In this document: positions 1 to 7,518 of the stretch, piece by piece | How positions within the stretch are numbered: the first letter of the stretch is position 1 | Layout of the letters: every line of letters starts with the position of its first letter | Assembly (NCBI GenBank): GCA_020631375.1 | Contig: JAHDHJ010000013.1 | Coordinates: 297 to 32,347 of the forward strand | DNA from: Saprospiraceae bacterium | GTDB lineage: Bacteria; Bacteroidota; Bacteroidia; Chitinophagales; Saprospiraceae | Direction: 5' to 3' | DNA length: 32,051 bases | Notes under the pieces: generated by a model | What the model saw: the letters and a program-made list of their open reading frames with translations, nothing else | Databases searched by the model: none | What the model was told of the DNA's origin: nothing | Program-made: the position numbers and the translations under genes

Positions 1-24
1 CCCAAACCCCAAACCCCAAACCCC
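1..24. repeat. CCCCAAA tandem repeat, G-quadruplex capable on minus strand
   Basis: The left edge consists of a 7-bp unit (CCCCAAA) repeated a little over three times. Read on the minus strand it gives four G-tracts (4, 4, 4 and at least 3 G) separated by TTT loops, which fits a canonical G-quadruplex motif. It lies about 45 bp downstream of the stop codon of the minus-strand TPR gene, so the RNA of that gene could carry it in its 3' end. The repeat touches the window edge, so its true length is unknown. Confidence 0.8.
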
Positions 25-70
25 TGAAATTTCTATTTTATAAAATAAACATTCGGAATAGAAAATTAAT

Positions 71-1297
71 TTACTTCATTAGAAGATCCAAATATTCAAT
101 TATTTTATCTTCATTATTTTTTGCAAAATGATGATATTGTTCGTAAATATCCGGATGGAAACAAGTAATGAAAACATAACAATCCAAATATCCCAACTCT
201 TTCATTTCCTTAGCGAATTTGAATTTATTGGAATCGGTTTTGGAAAGCATTTTTTCCCAACTGAATACTTCTAAATACTTAGATTCCGTCAATTCATTTT
301 CTTTAGAAATTATTCCATTCTCATCACAAAATTCCTTAATTACTGACTTTGCAGATTTATAATAATTCCAGGGAGAATTTTTCTCTAATTTTAATTCGTT
401 CCAAAATTCATTATTCACCGTATTTGGGAAGCACCCTCTGGGAATCCATGTTTCTTTTAATTCTTTATTATTTAATGTGGCGGCATCCCTTAATTTACCG
501 TGCATCGATAAATCCGGATAAACTACAAAACTTTCTTGGGCTTCCTTTAGGCATGATTCATATAACCCTTCCTTATGGTATGCATCAACTAAATATTTTC
601 TTGGTTCTAATTTATCAGGATAATCTTTTTTTACTTCTTTTAATATTTCAATAGCTTCCGGATATAGTCCCAAAAAATAATACGCATCTCCTAAATAAAG
701 TTTGGCTTTATAATAATTAGGATAAGCATCGATAGCTCTTTTATATTTCAATGCAGCTTCCTCATATTTTTTCTGAAAAAATAATTTTTCTCCCTCATCA
801 TATAATGCTTTGGCTTCTTCATTTACATCAGAATCCTCTGTATCCTTAATTTTTTCTTTTCTTAAATTCATGGAACAGACAAATGCATTATTTGATTTTA
901 ATGCTCCCTCTCTCATTTTATCAATATACACATTATATGGTGTATTCGAAAGGGTGATGCCATTGAGTAGTGCTTCTAATTTCTTTGCATTCTCCAGTGC
1001 TTCCTCATCAGCACCACTTTCAACTTCTACTTTCACTCTCCCAGACATTAATGTCGGCGTTTCTCTGCCACTTTCCCATTGAAAGTATTTTATTCTTGAC
1101 ATTAAATCCCATCCTTGTCCATAACTAGGATTCTTATCAAGTAGTTTTGCTAATTTCTTATCGGCTTTTTCAACCTTATTTTCCTTTAATAATTTATTCA
1201 CTTTAGCCAACCCTTTTTCCAAAGATGAATTTTGGCATATGGAACCTTGAGGCAATAGGAAAATGGCAATAAAAAATAATAAAAAGAAATGTTTCAT
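71..1297 (-). CDS. Secreted tetratricopeptide-repeat protein, function unknown
   Basis: A 408-residue protein starting with a clear signal peptide (MKHFFLLFFIAIFLLP, likely cleaved around residue 22). The residue before the Cys is Ile, so it does not look like a lipoprotein. Lysine-rich helices near residues 25-65 and again at about 164-260 match TPR units; the second block contains a typical pattern (KKYEEAALKYKRAIDAYPNY followed by YLGDAYYFLGLYPEAIEIL). TPR arrays bind protein partners. The C-terminal ~140 residues hold several Trp, Cys and aromatic residues and resemble nothing I recognise. It stands alone: a long repeat-containing gap precedes it and the G-rich repeat follows it. The start chosen is the one that gives the signal peptide directly. 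Localisation to the periplasm is inferred; no specific function can be assigned. Confidence 0.8.
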   Translation of the reverse strand: MKHFFLLFFIAIFLLPQGSICQNSSLEKGLAKVNKLLKENKVEKADKKLAKLLDKNPSYGQGWDLMSRIKYFQWESGRETPTLMSGRVKVEVESGADEEALENAKKLEALLNGITLSNTPYNVYIDKMREGALKSNNAFVCSMNLRKEKIKDTEDSDVNEEAKALYDEGEKLFFQKKYEEAALKYKRAIDAYPNYYKAKLYLGDAYYFLGLYPEAIEILKEVKKDYPDKLEPRKYLVDAYHKEGLYESCLKEAQESFVVYPDLSMHGKLRDAATLNNKELKETWIPRGCFPNTVNNEFWNELKLEKNSPWNYYKSAKSVIKEFCDENGIISKENELTESKYLEVFSWEKMLSKTDSNKFKFAKEMKELGYLDCYVFITCFHPDIYEQYHHFAKNNEDKIIEYLDLLMK

Positions 1298-1774
1298 GTC
1301 TGTTGAATTTTAGGAAAATCAATGAGTAGCAATTTGTTTACTTATACAATATAAATATATTATAAGAAACATGGTATAATTTTTAACTAAAATAAGAAGC
1401 TGTTTGAATTTAACACTTAGGAATGGCGAACAAATAAATATCCAATCTTGACTTGTTTTTTTTTTGCAATTAGCTGCGTTAAAAGCCTCGTCGATGCCCT
1501 GCATCGCCTACGTTTTTTGCTTCGTTATTCACAAAAAATCCTACGCTAATTTTTGTACATTTATTTATACATCATTCCTTAGAATTTATTATGCTCCTTT
1601 TTTTATCATTTCCCACGCACCTTTGGCGTGGAAAGCTGTTCTCAAAATCCTGATTACGCTAAGACCTAACTTCGGTTTTGGTACCTCAACTATAACAATT
1701 TTCAAAAGCCAAATTAAAACAGCTTCTAATGGAATATTTTTTTAATTTTAAATTTCCAACATTCCCTATCTCTC
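1298..1774. other. Intergenic gap with an inverted-repeat-bounded element
   Basis: This 477-bp gap lies between the start of the TPR gene and the end of the reductase gene. Most of it is the element at 1395-1727. Outside that element it is AT-rich with no gene I can support. A short minus-strand open frame (1319-1504) starts inside the element and has no recognisable protein features, so it is not called. Confidence 0.7.
1395..1727. repeat. ~333-bp putative MITE-like element with imperfect terminal inverted repeats
   Basis: The left end AGAAGCTGTTTGAATTT (1395-1411) and the reverse complement of the right end (1711-1727, AGAAGCTGTTTTAATTT) match at 16 of 17 positions. Inside are two small hairpins: CGATGC-CCT-GCATCG at 1492-1506 and CCACGC-(7 nt)-GCGTGG near 1614-1632. 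There is no transposase frame. Parts of the right end recur at 5963-5999 and 16855-16891, which supports a dispersed repeat family. A non-autonomous mobile element is a plausible reading; a structured RNA or a remnant of a larger element is possible. Confidence 0.6.
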
Positions 1775-2890
1775 CTAATCATCAAAACTCAATTCCACTT
1801 CCGCAGTAATCGGTTTTGCCTGGCAAGTCAAAATATAGCCATCTGCTATTTCATCATCATCCAAAGCATAACAGATTTCCATTTCCACTTTGCCTTTTGT
1901 TACTTTCGCCATGCAGGTGGAACATGAACCTGTGGTACAGGAATAAGGAGCTTCTTCCTTTATGTCCAATAAACCATCCAATATTGTTTTTCCTTCGGCT
2001 AGGTTTAATTCAATCGATTTCCCATCCAATATGACAGTGACTTTGGAGGCTCCGTTTCGTTTTTCAGAAGTATTTGCATCCTTACTCAAATCTCCGGGCA
2101 ATGTAGCATTGAATAATTCAAAATGGATTTTCTTTTTATTCACTCCCCTTGCGATCAAGACGTCTTCTATGGTTTGGGTCATGGTTCCCGGACCGCAAAT
2201 AAAATATTCGGTATCCGGATAAGGCGGAATATTTTTTTCCAGAAAATCCGCTGTGGTTCTTCTATCTATCCTTCCTTTTTGTCCCAACCATAATGTCTTT
2301 TTCTTTCCGAACATTCCCGCCAATCCACCAGCCTTTGCTTTCGCAGGATTGCTTAAGGTATGGACGACTTTCAATTGTCCGGCATATTTTTTTTCCAATG
2401 CATCCAGTTCATCCTTGAAGATGACCCCACTTTCTTCCCTACTTCCATAAAATAAGAAAATAGAGCTTTGTGGTTCTTCCTCTAATAAAGTTTTCGTGAT
2501 TGACATCAAGGGAGTAATACCACTACCCGCACCAAATAGATAATAAACCTTTCTATTTTCTTCATTTATTTTAGGTACGAACCGACCTTGGGGTGGCATA
2601 ACATCTACTTCATCCCCTACGCTTACTTTATCATGGATATGATTGGAAACCAAACCTTTCTCCACCTTCTTTATCGTCACTTTTATTCCTTCTTCCATCG
2701 GGCTACTGGACATGGAATATGCCCTTCTTGCTTCATTTTCACCAAATTGGAATTTTAGCGTAAGGTATTGTCCGGGAAGAAAATCAAAGGTTTCTTTCAA
2801 GTCTTCAGGTATATCAAAATTCAAAGAAACGGTATCATCCGTTTCCTGTATTTTCTCCTTTACTTTCAATCTAAAGAATTGTGTACTCAT
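1775..2890 (-). CDS. PaaE-type FAD/NAD(P)H reductase with C-terminal 2Fe-2S ferredoxin domain
   Basis: A 371-residue electron-transfer flavoprotein in the layout of PaaE and related oxygenase reductases. The FAD-binding barrel comes first (RRAYSMSS at about 55-62), then the NAD(P)-binding half (GSGITP at 122-127, CGPGTM at 232-237). The C-terminal plant-type ferredoxin has cluster ligands at Cys318, Cys323, Cys326 and Cys356. It would pass electrons from NAD(P)H through FAD to the iron-sulfur cluster and on to an oxygenase or other acceptor. A Lys/Ala/Gly-rich insertion sits at about 183-205, before the GRID motif. No oxygenase or phenylacetate gene is nearby, so its partner is unknown and the symbol paaE is withheld. 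A -7 element just upstream supports this start. Domain assignment is firm; physiological role is not. Confidence 0.9.
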   Translation of the reverse strand: MSTQFFRLKVKEKIQETDDTVSLNFDIPEDLKETFDFLPGQYLTLKFQFGENEARRAYSMSSSPMEEGIKVTIKKVEKGLVSNHIHDKVSVGDEVDVMPPQGRFVPKINEENRKVYYLFGAGSGITPLMSITKTLLEEEPQSSIFLFYGSREESGVIFKDELDALEKKYAGQLKVVHTLSNPAKAKAGGLAGMFGKKKTLWLGQKGRIDRRTTADFLEKNIPPYPDTEYFICGPGTMTQTIEDVLIARGVNKKKIHFELFNATLPGDLSKDANTSEKRNGASKVTVILDGKSIELNLAEGKTILDGLLDIKEEAPYSCTTGSCSTCMAKVTKGKVEMEICYALDDDEIADGYILTCQAKPITAEVELSFDD

Positions 2891-2900
2891 AGTCCTAAGT

Positions 2901-2908
2901 CAAATTTA
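2901..2908 (-). promoter_or_regulatory. Candidate -7 element of the reductase gene
   Basis: Read on the minus strand this is TAAATTTG, an exact match to the Bacteroidota -7 consensus TAnnTTTG. It lies 11 bp upstream of the reductase start codon, so the leader would be nearly absent. I see no well-spaced -33 TTTG. Confidence 0.4.
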
Positions 2909-3046
2909 TATATTTATACCAAGTAGTATTTGTTTTACAAACTACAGCTAGTAGCAATTGTCTAATTCTTAGTCAACCGATTTTTTGACAATTCAAAAAC
3001 CACTTAATCTTTAGTTTACAGTGTATTTAGTATGGTAACCGTTCGG

Positions 3047-3064
3047 AATTAGCAAGAGCTAATT
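3047..3064 (-). terminator. Short hairpin at the end of the methyltransferase gene
   Basis: AATTAGC and GCTAATT form a 7-bp stem around a 4-nt loop, reaching into the last base of the stop codon. No T-run follows on the minus strand, so terminator function is uncertain. Confidence 0.3.
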
Positions 3065-4266
3065 TAGAATTCCAATCTATCAACCACAGCCTTACCAACA
3101 GCTTTCACTGCATTCACGGCTACTGAATTGCCAAATTGTTTGTATGCTTGTGCATCCGAAACGGGAATTTGGAATTTATCCGGGAAGCCTTGGAGCCTTG
3201 CCCATTCCCTTGGAGTCATTTTACGAATCCCCTCTCTGTTGACCTTACCTTTGATATTGGTTTTCGGTTCAAAATCTTTCAATCGCTTATCTACTACTAG
3301 ATTCCTTTCCCTTCCCATTCCACCTACCAAAACAGCATTGGCAATACTATCATTCGGAATGATTTGGAAGCCGAAACCATTGCCTTTGTTCGCATGTCTT
3401 TCCCTATGTTGTCTGAGGCTTTCCAAATAAGATGTGGAAAGATAATATTTAGAGGAAACTTCCTGTTCTTCCCTTATATCCTTAAAGACTTTTTTCTCTG
3501 ACCAAGAAGTAGGATATTCAAAATCCTTTACTCCCGTACTCTTATGGAATCCAACAATGAATACCCTTTCCCGATTTTGTGCCAAGCCAAAGTCCTTTGC
3601 ATTAAGCACTTTCGGCTCGGGAACATAATATCCTAATTTATTCCTAAGGGTGTCTATGATCGTTTTTACTGTTTCTCCCTTATTATGACTCAATAATCCC
3701 TTTACATTTTCCAAAACGATTGCTTTGGGCTTTTTCTTTTTAATGATTCTCGCCACCTCGAAGAAAAGTATGCCCCTTGTATCTTGAAAACCTGCCCTAC
3801 GTCCTGCTATCGAAAAAGCTTGACAGGGAAAACCTGCCAAAAGAATATCATGTTGGGGTACTTCGTCTTCCTTTACTTTCGAAATATCTCCAAAAGGTAC
3901 TTCCCCAAAATTGAATTCATAAGTTTGCTTGGCATAATAATCAATATCCGAAGAAAACATGCATCGCCCACCCAATGTTTGGAAAGCAGTTCTAAACCCA
4001 CCTATACCGCAAAACAAATCTATGAAACTGAACATAGGTCGTGCCGGAGGGGGAAAAGGAATATCCCAAGCCACTTGTCGGATTTTCCTAATGTCCTTAG
4101 GTTCCAATCCCATTTCTCCAAGGTGTTCAAAAGCTTGTTTGATGAAATACCTAGAATGCTCTGTTCCTTTACTTTGCAAATAATGTGTTAGATAGGCTTC
4201 TCTATCTCCATCACCCTTAGCTGGTAAGGTTCTCCATTTCCGTCTTAATTCTGTATAGGGAATCAT
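3064..4266 (-). CDS. Solitary DNA (cytosine-5-)-methyltransferase, Dcm-like
   Basis: A 400-residue C5-cytosine methyltransferase that moves a methyl group from S-adenosylmethionine to cytosine in a specific DNA site. The conserved motifs are present in order: motif I FIDLFCGIGGF (81-91), motif IV GFPCQ with catalytic Cys148, motif VI ENV (186-188), motif VIII QNRERVFIVG (230-239), the RExxRLQGFP block (about 353-362) and motif X QFGNSVAV (377-384). The target-recognition region (about 250-345) carries HANKGNGFGF, resembling the Dcm/EcoRII-type region, which recognises CCWGG; recognition of a similar site is only an inference. About 75 residues precede motif I, as in Dcm. No restriction endonuclease or vsr gene adjoins it, so it looks like an orphan methylase or the remnant of a restriction system. 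Confidence 0.93.
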   Translation of the reverse strand: MIPYTELRRKWRTLPAKGDGDREAYLTHYLQSKGTEHSRYFIKQAFEHLGEMGLEPKDIRKIRQVAWDIPFPPPARPMFSFIDLFCGIGGFRTAFQTLGGRCMFSSDIDYYAKQTYEFNFGEVPFGDISKVKEDEVPQHDILLAGFPCQAFSIAGRRAGFQDTRGILFFEVARIIKKKKPKAIVLENVKGLLSHNKGETVKTIIDTLRNKLGYYVPEPKVLNAKDFGLAQNRERVFIVGFHKSTGVKDFEYPTSWSEKKVFKDIREEQEVSSKYYLSTSYLESLRQHRERHANKGNGFGFQIIPNDSIANAVLVGGMGRERNLVVDKRLKDFEPKTNIKGKVNREGIRKMTPREWARLQGFPDKFQIPVSDAQAYKQFGNSVAVNAVKAVGKAVVDRLEF

Positions 4267-4360
4267 AATTATATTGTAATCATAATATATGCTATTCCAT
4301 TTATTCCTCTAAAAAGGATAAATCCAATGCACATAATCTAATATTGGTATATCGTAATGT

Positions 4361-4479
4361 AATTCAAGTTGTAGAAATGGACCATAATAGCTATTATTCT
4401 AATTGCATAAAATCATGAATACAACGATCTATGGACTACCTAGACTATGGACTAATTTATATAAAACGCAACTTGAATT
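4361..4479. repeat. ~120-bp segment bounded by 11-bp inverted repeats
   Basis: AATTCAAGTTG at 4361-4371 and its exact reverse complement at 4469-4479 enclose a non-coding segment between the methyltransferase start and the SprF-like gene end. Inside are two direct copies of CTATGGACTA (4429-4438 and 4445-4454). It has no coding capacity. It could be a very small mobile remnant or a chance palindrome in AT-rich DNA. Confidence 0.35.
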
Positions 4480-4494
4480 GCTTAGTAAAATCAA

Positions 4495-4525
4495 AGCGGC
4501 TGATGTATCATGTACATCAGCCGCT
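4495..4525 (-). terminator. Rho-independent terminator of the PorP/SprF gene
   Basis: AGCGGCTGATGTA and its exact complement form a 13-bp GC-rich stem with a 5-nt loop. On the minus strand the stem is followed by a T-rich stretch (TTTGATTTTAC). It sits 26 bp past the stop codon of the 4552-5595 gene. Confidence 0.75.
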
Positions 4526-4551
4526 CAAATATATGAATATTATTTCTATTA

Positions 4552-5595
4552 TTAGAAATTAGGACAATAGACATTTCTTCTTTCCGGTCCACAAATCTTA
4601 TATTGGATAGCAAATTCAAACGCTCCATTAGCTTTACTTGCCGGTCTCAATGAAGAAGTATTCACATCATAACTGAATCCTAGTGTAAAGTTTTCATAAT
4701 CGAAACGAGTACTCAAGATAAATGCATCTCCTAAGATTCCTCCACTTTCTTTCTTCGACATACGCATCCAAGCACCTAACTGGAATGATTGGTTAGTATA
4801 TCTGGCATTACCTAAAATGAATTTCACAGTTGTTCCAGGCACAATTTCCATAGATGGTCCCTGCATTCTCATCAAAAATCCAGGAACAAGACCTAAACGG
4901 TTTGTCAACATGAATTCACCTCCTGCATGAATGGTAAACTTACTATACATGGGTGTTGATTCTCCATCAAAGAATGTAATATTTGCCCTATTCAAGTGGT
5001 GATAGGCACCTCCTATGAATATGTTTGTATTTTTATTCAATACAGAGAACCACATCAAGCCAGCAGAAACATCCGGATATAGAAAACTATTTCTATCCAA
5101 ATTGGTCTCACTGTTTCCTCGTCCGCCCCAATTTCCTTCTCCATCATGTTCTTCACCCCATTGTGCCCTCTCGAAATCCAACCTTCTTTGTCCGAACGCT
5201 GCTTCCATTCCGAAAACAATGTAATGTGATTCATCTCTATAACCTGCTACCCTTTTACTATAGGAAGCAGATACTTTTCCTTGGTATTGTCCGAAGTTCA
5301 AAGATCCTGCCTGGTCCCCCCAGAATGTAGCTCCTACACCAAAATAATCATACCGTCCTACAGCAATCCTTTGATCATATGCTATGTCATAGGTATTATA
5401 GGCATTTGCCCTCATGACGCTTGCCCACTGGTTTCTATAATTTGCGGAAACCCTAATATTACAATTCATCACACCTGTCAATGCAGGGTTCAGATTCATG
5501 GGTGCCATGTAGAACTGGGAAAAGTGGATATCTTGTGCTGTTAGTGAAGTACTTACAGCCAAAAAACAAATAAATAGTAATTTTACCAATCTCAT
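4552..5595 (-). CDS. PorP/SprF family type IX secretion-associated outer-membrane protein
   Basis: A 347-residue outer-membrane beta-barrel protein of the PorP/SprF family. After a signal peptide (MRLVKLLFICFLAVSTSLTA) comes the family's N-terminal signature QDIHFSQFYMAPMNLNPALTG, then NYRNQW and alternating beta strands ending in an IQYKICGP tail. Family members anchor or help export T9SS adhesins and gliding proteins. The open frame extends 56 codons further upstream to 5763. I place the start at 5595 because it gives the signal peptide directly and because a -7 element at 5649-5656 lies inside that upstream stretch. SprF-type genes usually follow a large adhesin gene; none is here, so its client is unknown. 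Confidence 0.88.
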   Translation of the reverse strand: MRLVKLLFICFLAVSTSLTAQDIHFSQFYMAPMNLNPALTGVMNCNIRVSANYRNQWASVMRANAYNTYDIAYDQRIAVGRYDYFGVGATFWGDQAGSLNFGQYQGKVSASYSKRVAGYRDESHYIVFGMEAAFGQRRLDFERAQWGEEHDGEGNWGGRGNSETNLDRNSFLYPDVSAGLMWFSVLNKNTNIFIGGAYHHLNRANITFFDGESTPMYSKFTIHAGGEFMLTNRLGLVPGFLMRMQGPSMEIVPGTTVKFILGNARYTNQSFQLGAWMRMSKKESGGILGDAFILSTRFDYENFTLGFSYDVNTSSLRPASKANGAFEFAIQYKICGPERRNVYCPNF

Positions 5596-5648
5596 ACGCT
5601 TCAAATTCTTAGCTCGTGTTAGAATAATTTTTTGCTTGACGCTATTGT

Positions 5649-5656
5649 CAAAGATA
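5649..5656 (-). promoter_or_regulatory. Candidate -7 element of the PorP/SprF gene
   Basis: Read on the minus strand this is TATCTTTG, an exact TAnnTTTG match. Transcription would begin near 5642, about 45 bp before the ATG at 5595. This position argues against any start codon further upstream. Confidence 0.5.
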
Positions 5657-5887
5657 AAAATATAAATTGAAATTTCATCATTCTTGCATTCCTTTTTAAA
5701 TGTTAAACTTTTAGTTATAACAAGGATTTTTTTTGTTAAAATCCATAATGCAAGAATTTTCACTTTAGAAAAGTTGGTATGTCAAAATAAATAAATGATA
5801 ACCGTTATTCCAAAATATATAACGTATTTTTCTATAAAATCTTATAATTTAACGATTTAAACTAGGCTAAACATCTTTATTGGACAT

Positions 5888-5927
5888 GAAAGGGTAAGAT
5901 CTTTTGTTCCAAAGACCCTACCCTTTC
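5888..5927. other. Two-part hairpin between genes
   Basis: GAAAGGGTA (5888-5896) pairs with TACCCTTTC (5919-5927). An inner stem TCTTT/AAAGA lies at 5900-5904 and 5911-5915, separated from the outer stem by a 3x3 internal loop. Neither strand shows a T-run right after the stem. It may end transcription of the WG-repeat gene or act as a structured RNA end. Confidence 0.4.
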
Positions 5928-5962
5928 TTTGGTCGTTTACCCCGCCAAGATTTAGAATTTGT

Positions 5963-5999
5963 TATAGCCAATTTTCAAAAGCCAAGCCAAACAATTTCT
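5963..5999. repeat. Fragment of a dispersed repeat (copy C)
   Basis: A 17-bp stretch (5969-5985, CAATTTTCAAAAGCCAA) is identical to 1696-1712 in the right end of the element at 1395-1727. The flanks on both sides remain partly similar (TATAG-like before, ACAATTTCT versus ACAGCTTCT after). It appears to be a degraded end of the same family. Confidence 0.5.
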
Positions 6000-6015
6000 T
6001 AGACAAACTCTTAGC

Positions 6016-7287
6016 CTATTCCAAGCAACCCAGTACACATTCTCCCTTTTTATCAATAAAAAATTGGAATCCATCTACTTCGACTTTTGCCACACCTCCA
6101 GAAAACCCACCCTCATCCGGCTCATCATGAAAGGGAGCGACTTTATCATATTGGGGGTGGATAAGGGCTTTTCCCTCCGGATTGATGAATGCCCACTTTC
6201 CCTCTTTTTTTACCGCTGCCAATCCTTCTGAAAAATTATTGACCAAATCAAATAAATAATCAACTACCAAAACTCCGTCCTTATTAATAAATCCTCTTTT
6301 TCCCTCCGAATTCCTTACTTCCGCATATCCATTCCTAAAATTAGTGGCGAAATCATATTGCATTGGAATCCGTATTTCTCCTTTGGCATCTATGAAACCC
6401 CATTTTCCAAAATTGCCATTATCAACTGTCGTAAAAGGAGAAAGCCCTTCTGTAAAATCCGATGCATAACCAAATTGGGCAGGGATGATTTCTTCTCCTT
6501 TTGTATTGATGAAGCCCCATTGATCATTTTTTTCAAAGGCTGCCAATCCTTCTGAAAAATCTGTTGCATTGGAATACCACTCTGTTAATATTTTCCCTTG
6601 CTTATCCATATATGCCCTTTTTACGACATTAGGGTCTTCTGTTTTCTCTTCAACCCACCTGACTCCCTCTTCTTCTTTCCCAAAAATATTTACGGGAATG
6701 GACGTTAGTACTTTCTTATCAGGCAGACTTATATACTTCCATCCATCCGAATCCTTTAGCCAAGCCCTATCTTTTTTCACATCTGAGACAGCCTTATATT
6801 CAGGTTGTATAATATAATCACCCTTAGTATCTATGGCTCCCCAAACATTTCCTACTTTTACAATAGCAATGCCCTCCTTGAATTCTCCGGCATATTCATA
6901 CCATTTTCCAAATGGGTTATCACCTTTCCTATTGATATATCCCCATTTCACCCCTGTTTTATCTTTTTTCATTATGACAGATAAATCATCATGGAAATGG
7001 TCCATTGATGAAATTTTCCCGCCTACGGTTTCCAGGATATTTTCATAAGTCAACTCCTTTGGTACATTTCCATTCTTGTCCATAAAAAACTTCTTTCCCC
7101 TTTGGTTCATTATAGAATAGCCTCCCTCAAAATATTTGGAATTCCCAATCTCTATTATCTCTGCTTTTGGTGTTTTGATTTCAGGTTCGGCTTTGTTTTT
7201 TATTCCGGTCTCGGTATCTGTGCCACAAGAATAGATTGCAAGGAGAATAGTTAATAGAATGGTTTTTGTTAGCTCTCGTACTTTCAT
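6016..7287 (-). CDS. WG-repeat lipoprotein
   Basis: About 423 residues. The N-terminus MKVRELTKTILLTILLAIYSC fits a lipoprotein signal with the modified Cys at 21. The rest is a run of about seven WG (KWG) repeats of roughly 45-60 residues, each with a core such as WGFINTKGEEIIPAQF followed by a D-F-x-E-G-L-A element. WG repeats are predicted to form beta propellers or solenoids of unknown ligand, and are common in cell-surface proteins of Bacteroidota. ATGs at 7317 and 7308 would add a short basic extension; the start at 7287 gives a signal of normal length. The gene is monocistronic, with glnS divergent upstream. A specific role cannot be given. Confidence 0.85.
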   Translation of the reverse strand: MKVRELTKTILLTILLAIYSCGTDTETGIKNKAEPEIKTPKAEIIEIGNSKYFEGGYSIMNQRGKKFFMDKNGNVPKELTYENILETVGGKISSMDHFHDDLSVIMKKDKTGVKWGYINRKGDNPFGKWYEYAGEFKEGIAIVKVGNVWGAIDTKGDYIIQPEYKAVSDVKKDRAWLKDSDGWKYISLPDKKVLTSIPVNIFGKEEEGVRWVEEKTEDPNVVKRAYMDKQGKILTEWYSNATDFSEGLAAFEKNDQWGFINTKGEEIIPAQFGYASDFTEGLSPFTTVDNGNFGKWGFIDAKGEIRIPMQYDFATNFRNGYAEVRNSEGKRGFINKDGVLVVDYLFDLVNNFSEGLAAVKKEGKWAFINPEGKALIHPQYDKVAPFHDEPDEGGFSGGVAKVEVDGFQFFIDKKGECVLGCLE

Positions 7288-7432
7288 ATTCTTTCTGATT
7301 TTACCCATTTTGAGCATTTTGTTTCTGTACCCAAATGTACAAATTTATTCATCCATGCAAAGCGGAAGCAAGTAATTTGAGGCATATTATGAGATTAGGA
7401 ACTTTAATAAAACAAAAACCGTTTTGTTTCTA

Positions 7433-7440
7433 TATTTTTG
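7433..7440 (+). promoter_or_regulatory. Candidate -7 element of glnS
   Basis: TATTTTTG matches TAnnTTTG exactly. Transcription would begin near 7447, which excludes the TTG codon at 7438 as a start and leaves ATGs at 7459 and 7519. Confidence 0.45.
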
Positions 7441-7518
7441 CAGAGAAATAATAAAAATATGAAACGTATTTGGAATTGGATTCAATCCCTTATCCTAGAT
7501 ACAACAGAAACAGAAGCC

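Larger units (their letters stand above)
5596..6015. other. Intergenic gap with promoter, hairpin and repeat fragment
   Basis: This 420-bp stretch holds the SprF-type promoter (5649-5656), a two-part hairpin (5888-5927) and a repeat fragment (5963-5999) related to the element at 1395-1727. I see no gene in it. Confidence 0.6.

Noticed and set aside
1319-1504. A 61-residue minus-strand open frame starting inside the 333-bp element
   Set aside because: No homology recognised, and it crosses the repeat boundary; more likely chance.
5596-5763. An upstream extension of 56 codons for the SprF-type protein
   Set aside because: It would bury the signal peptide and contains a good -7 promoter element.
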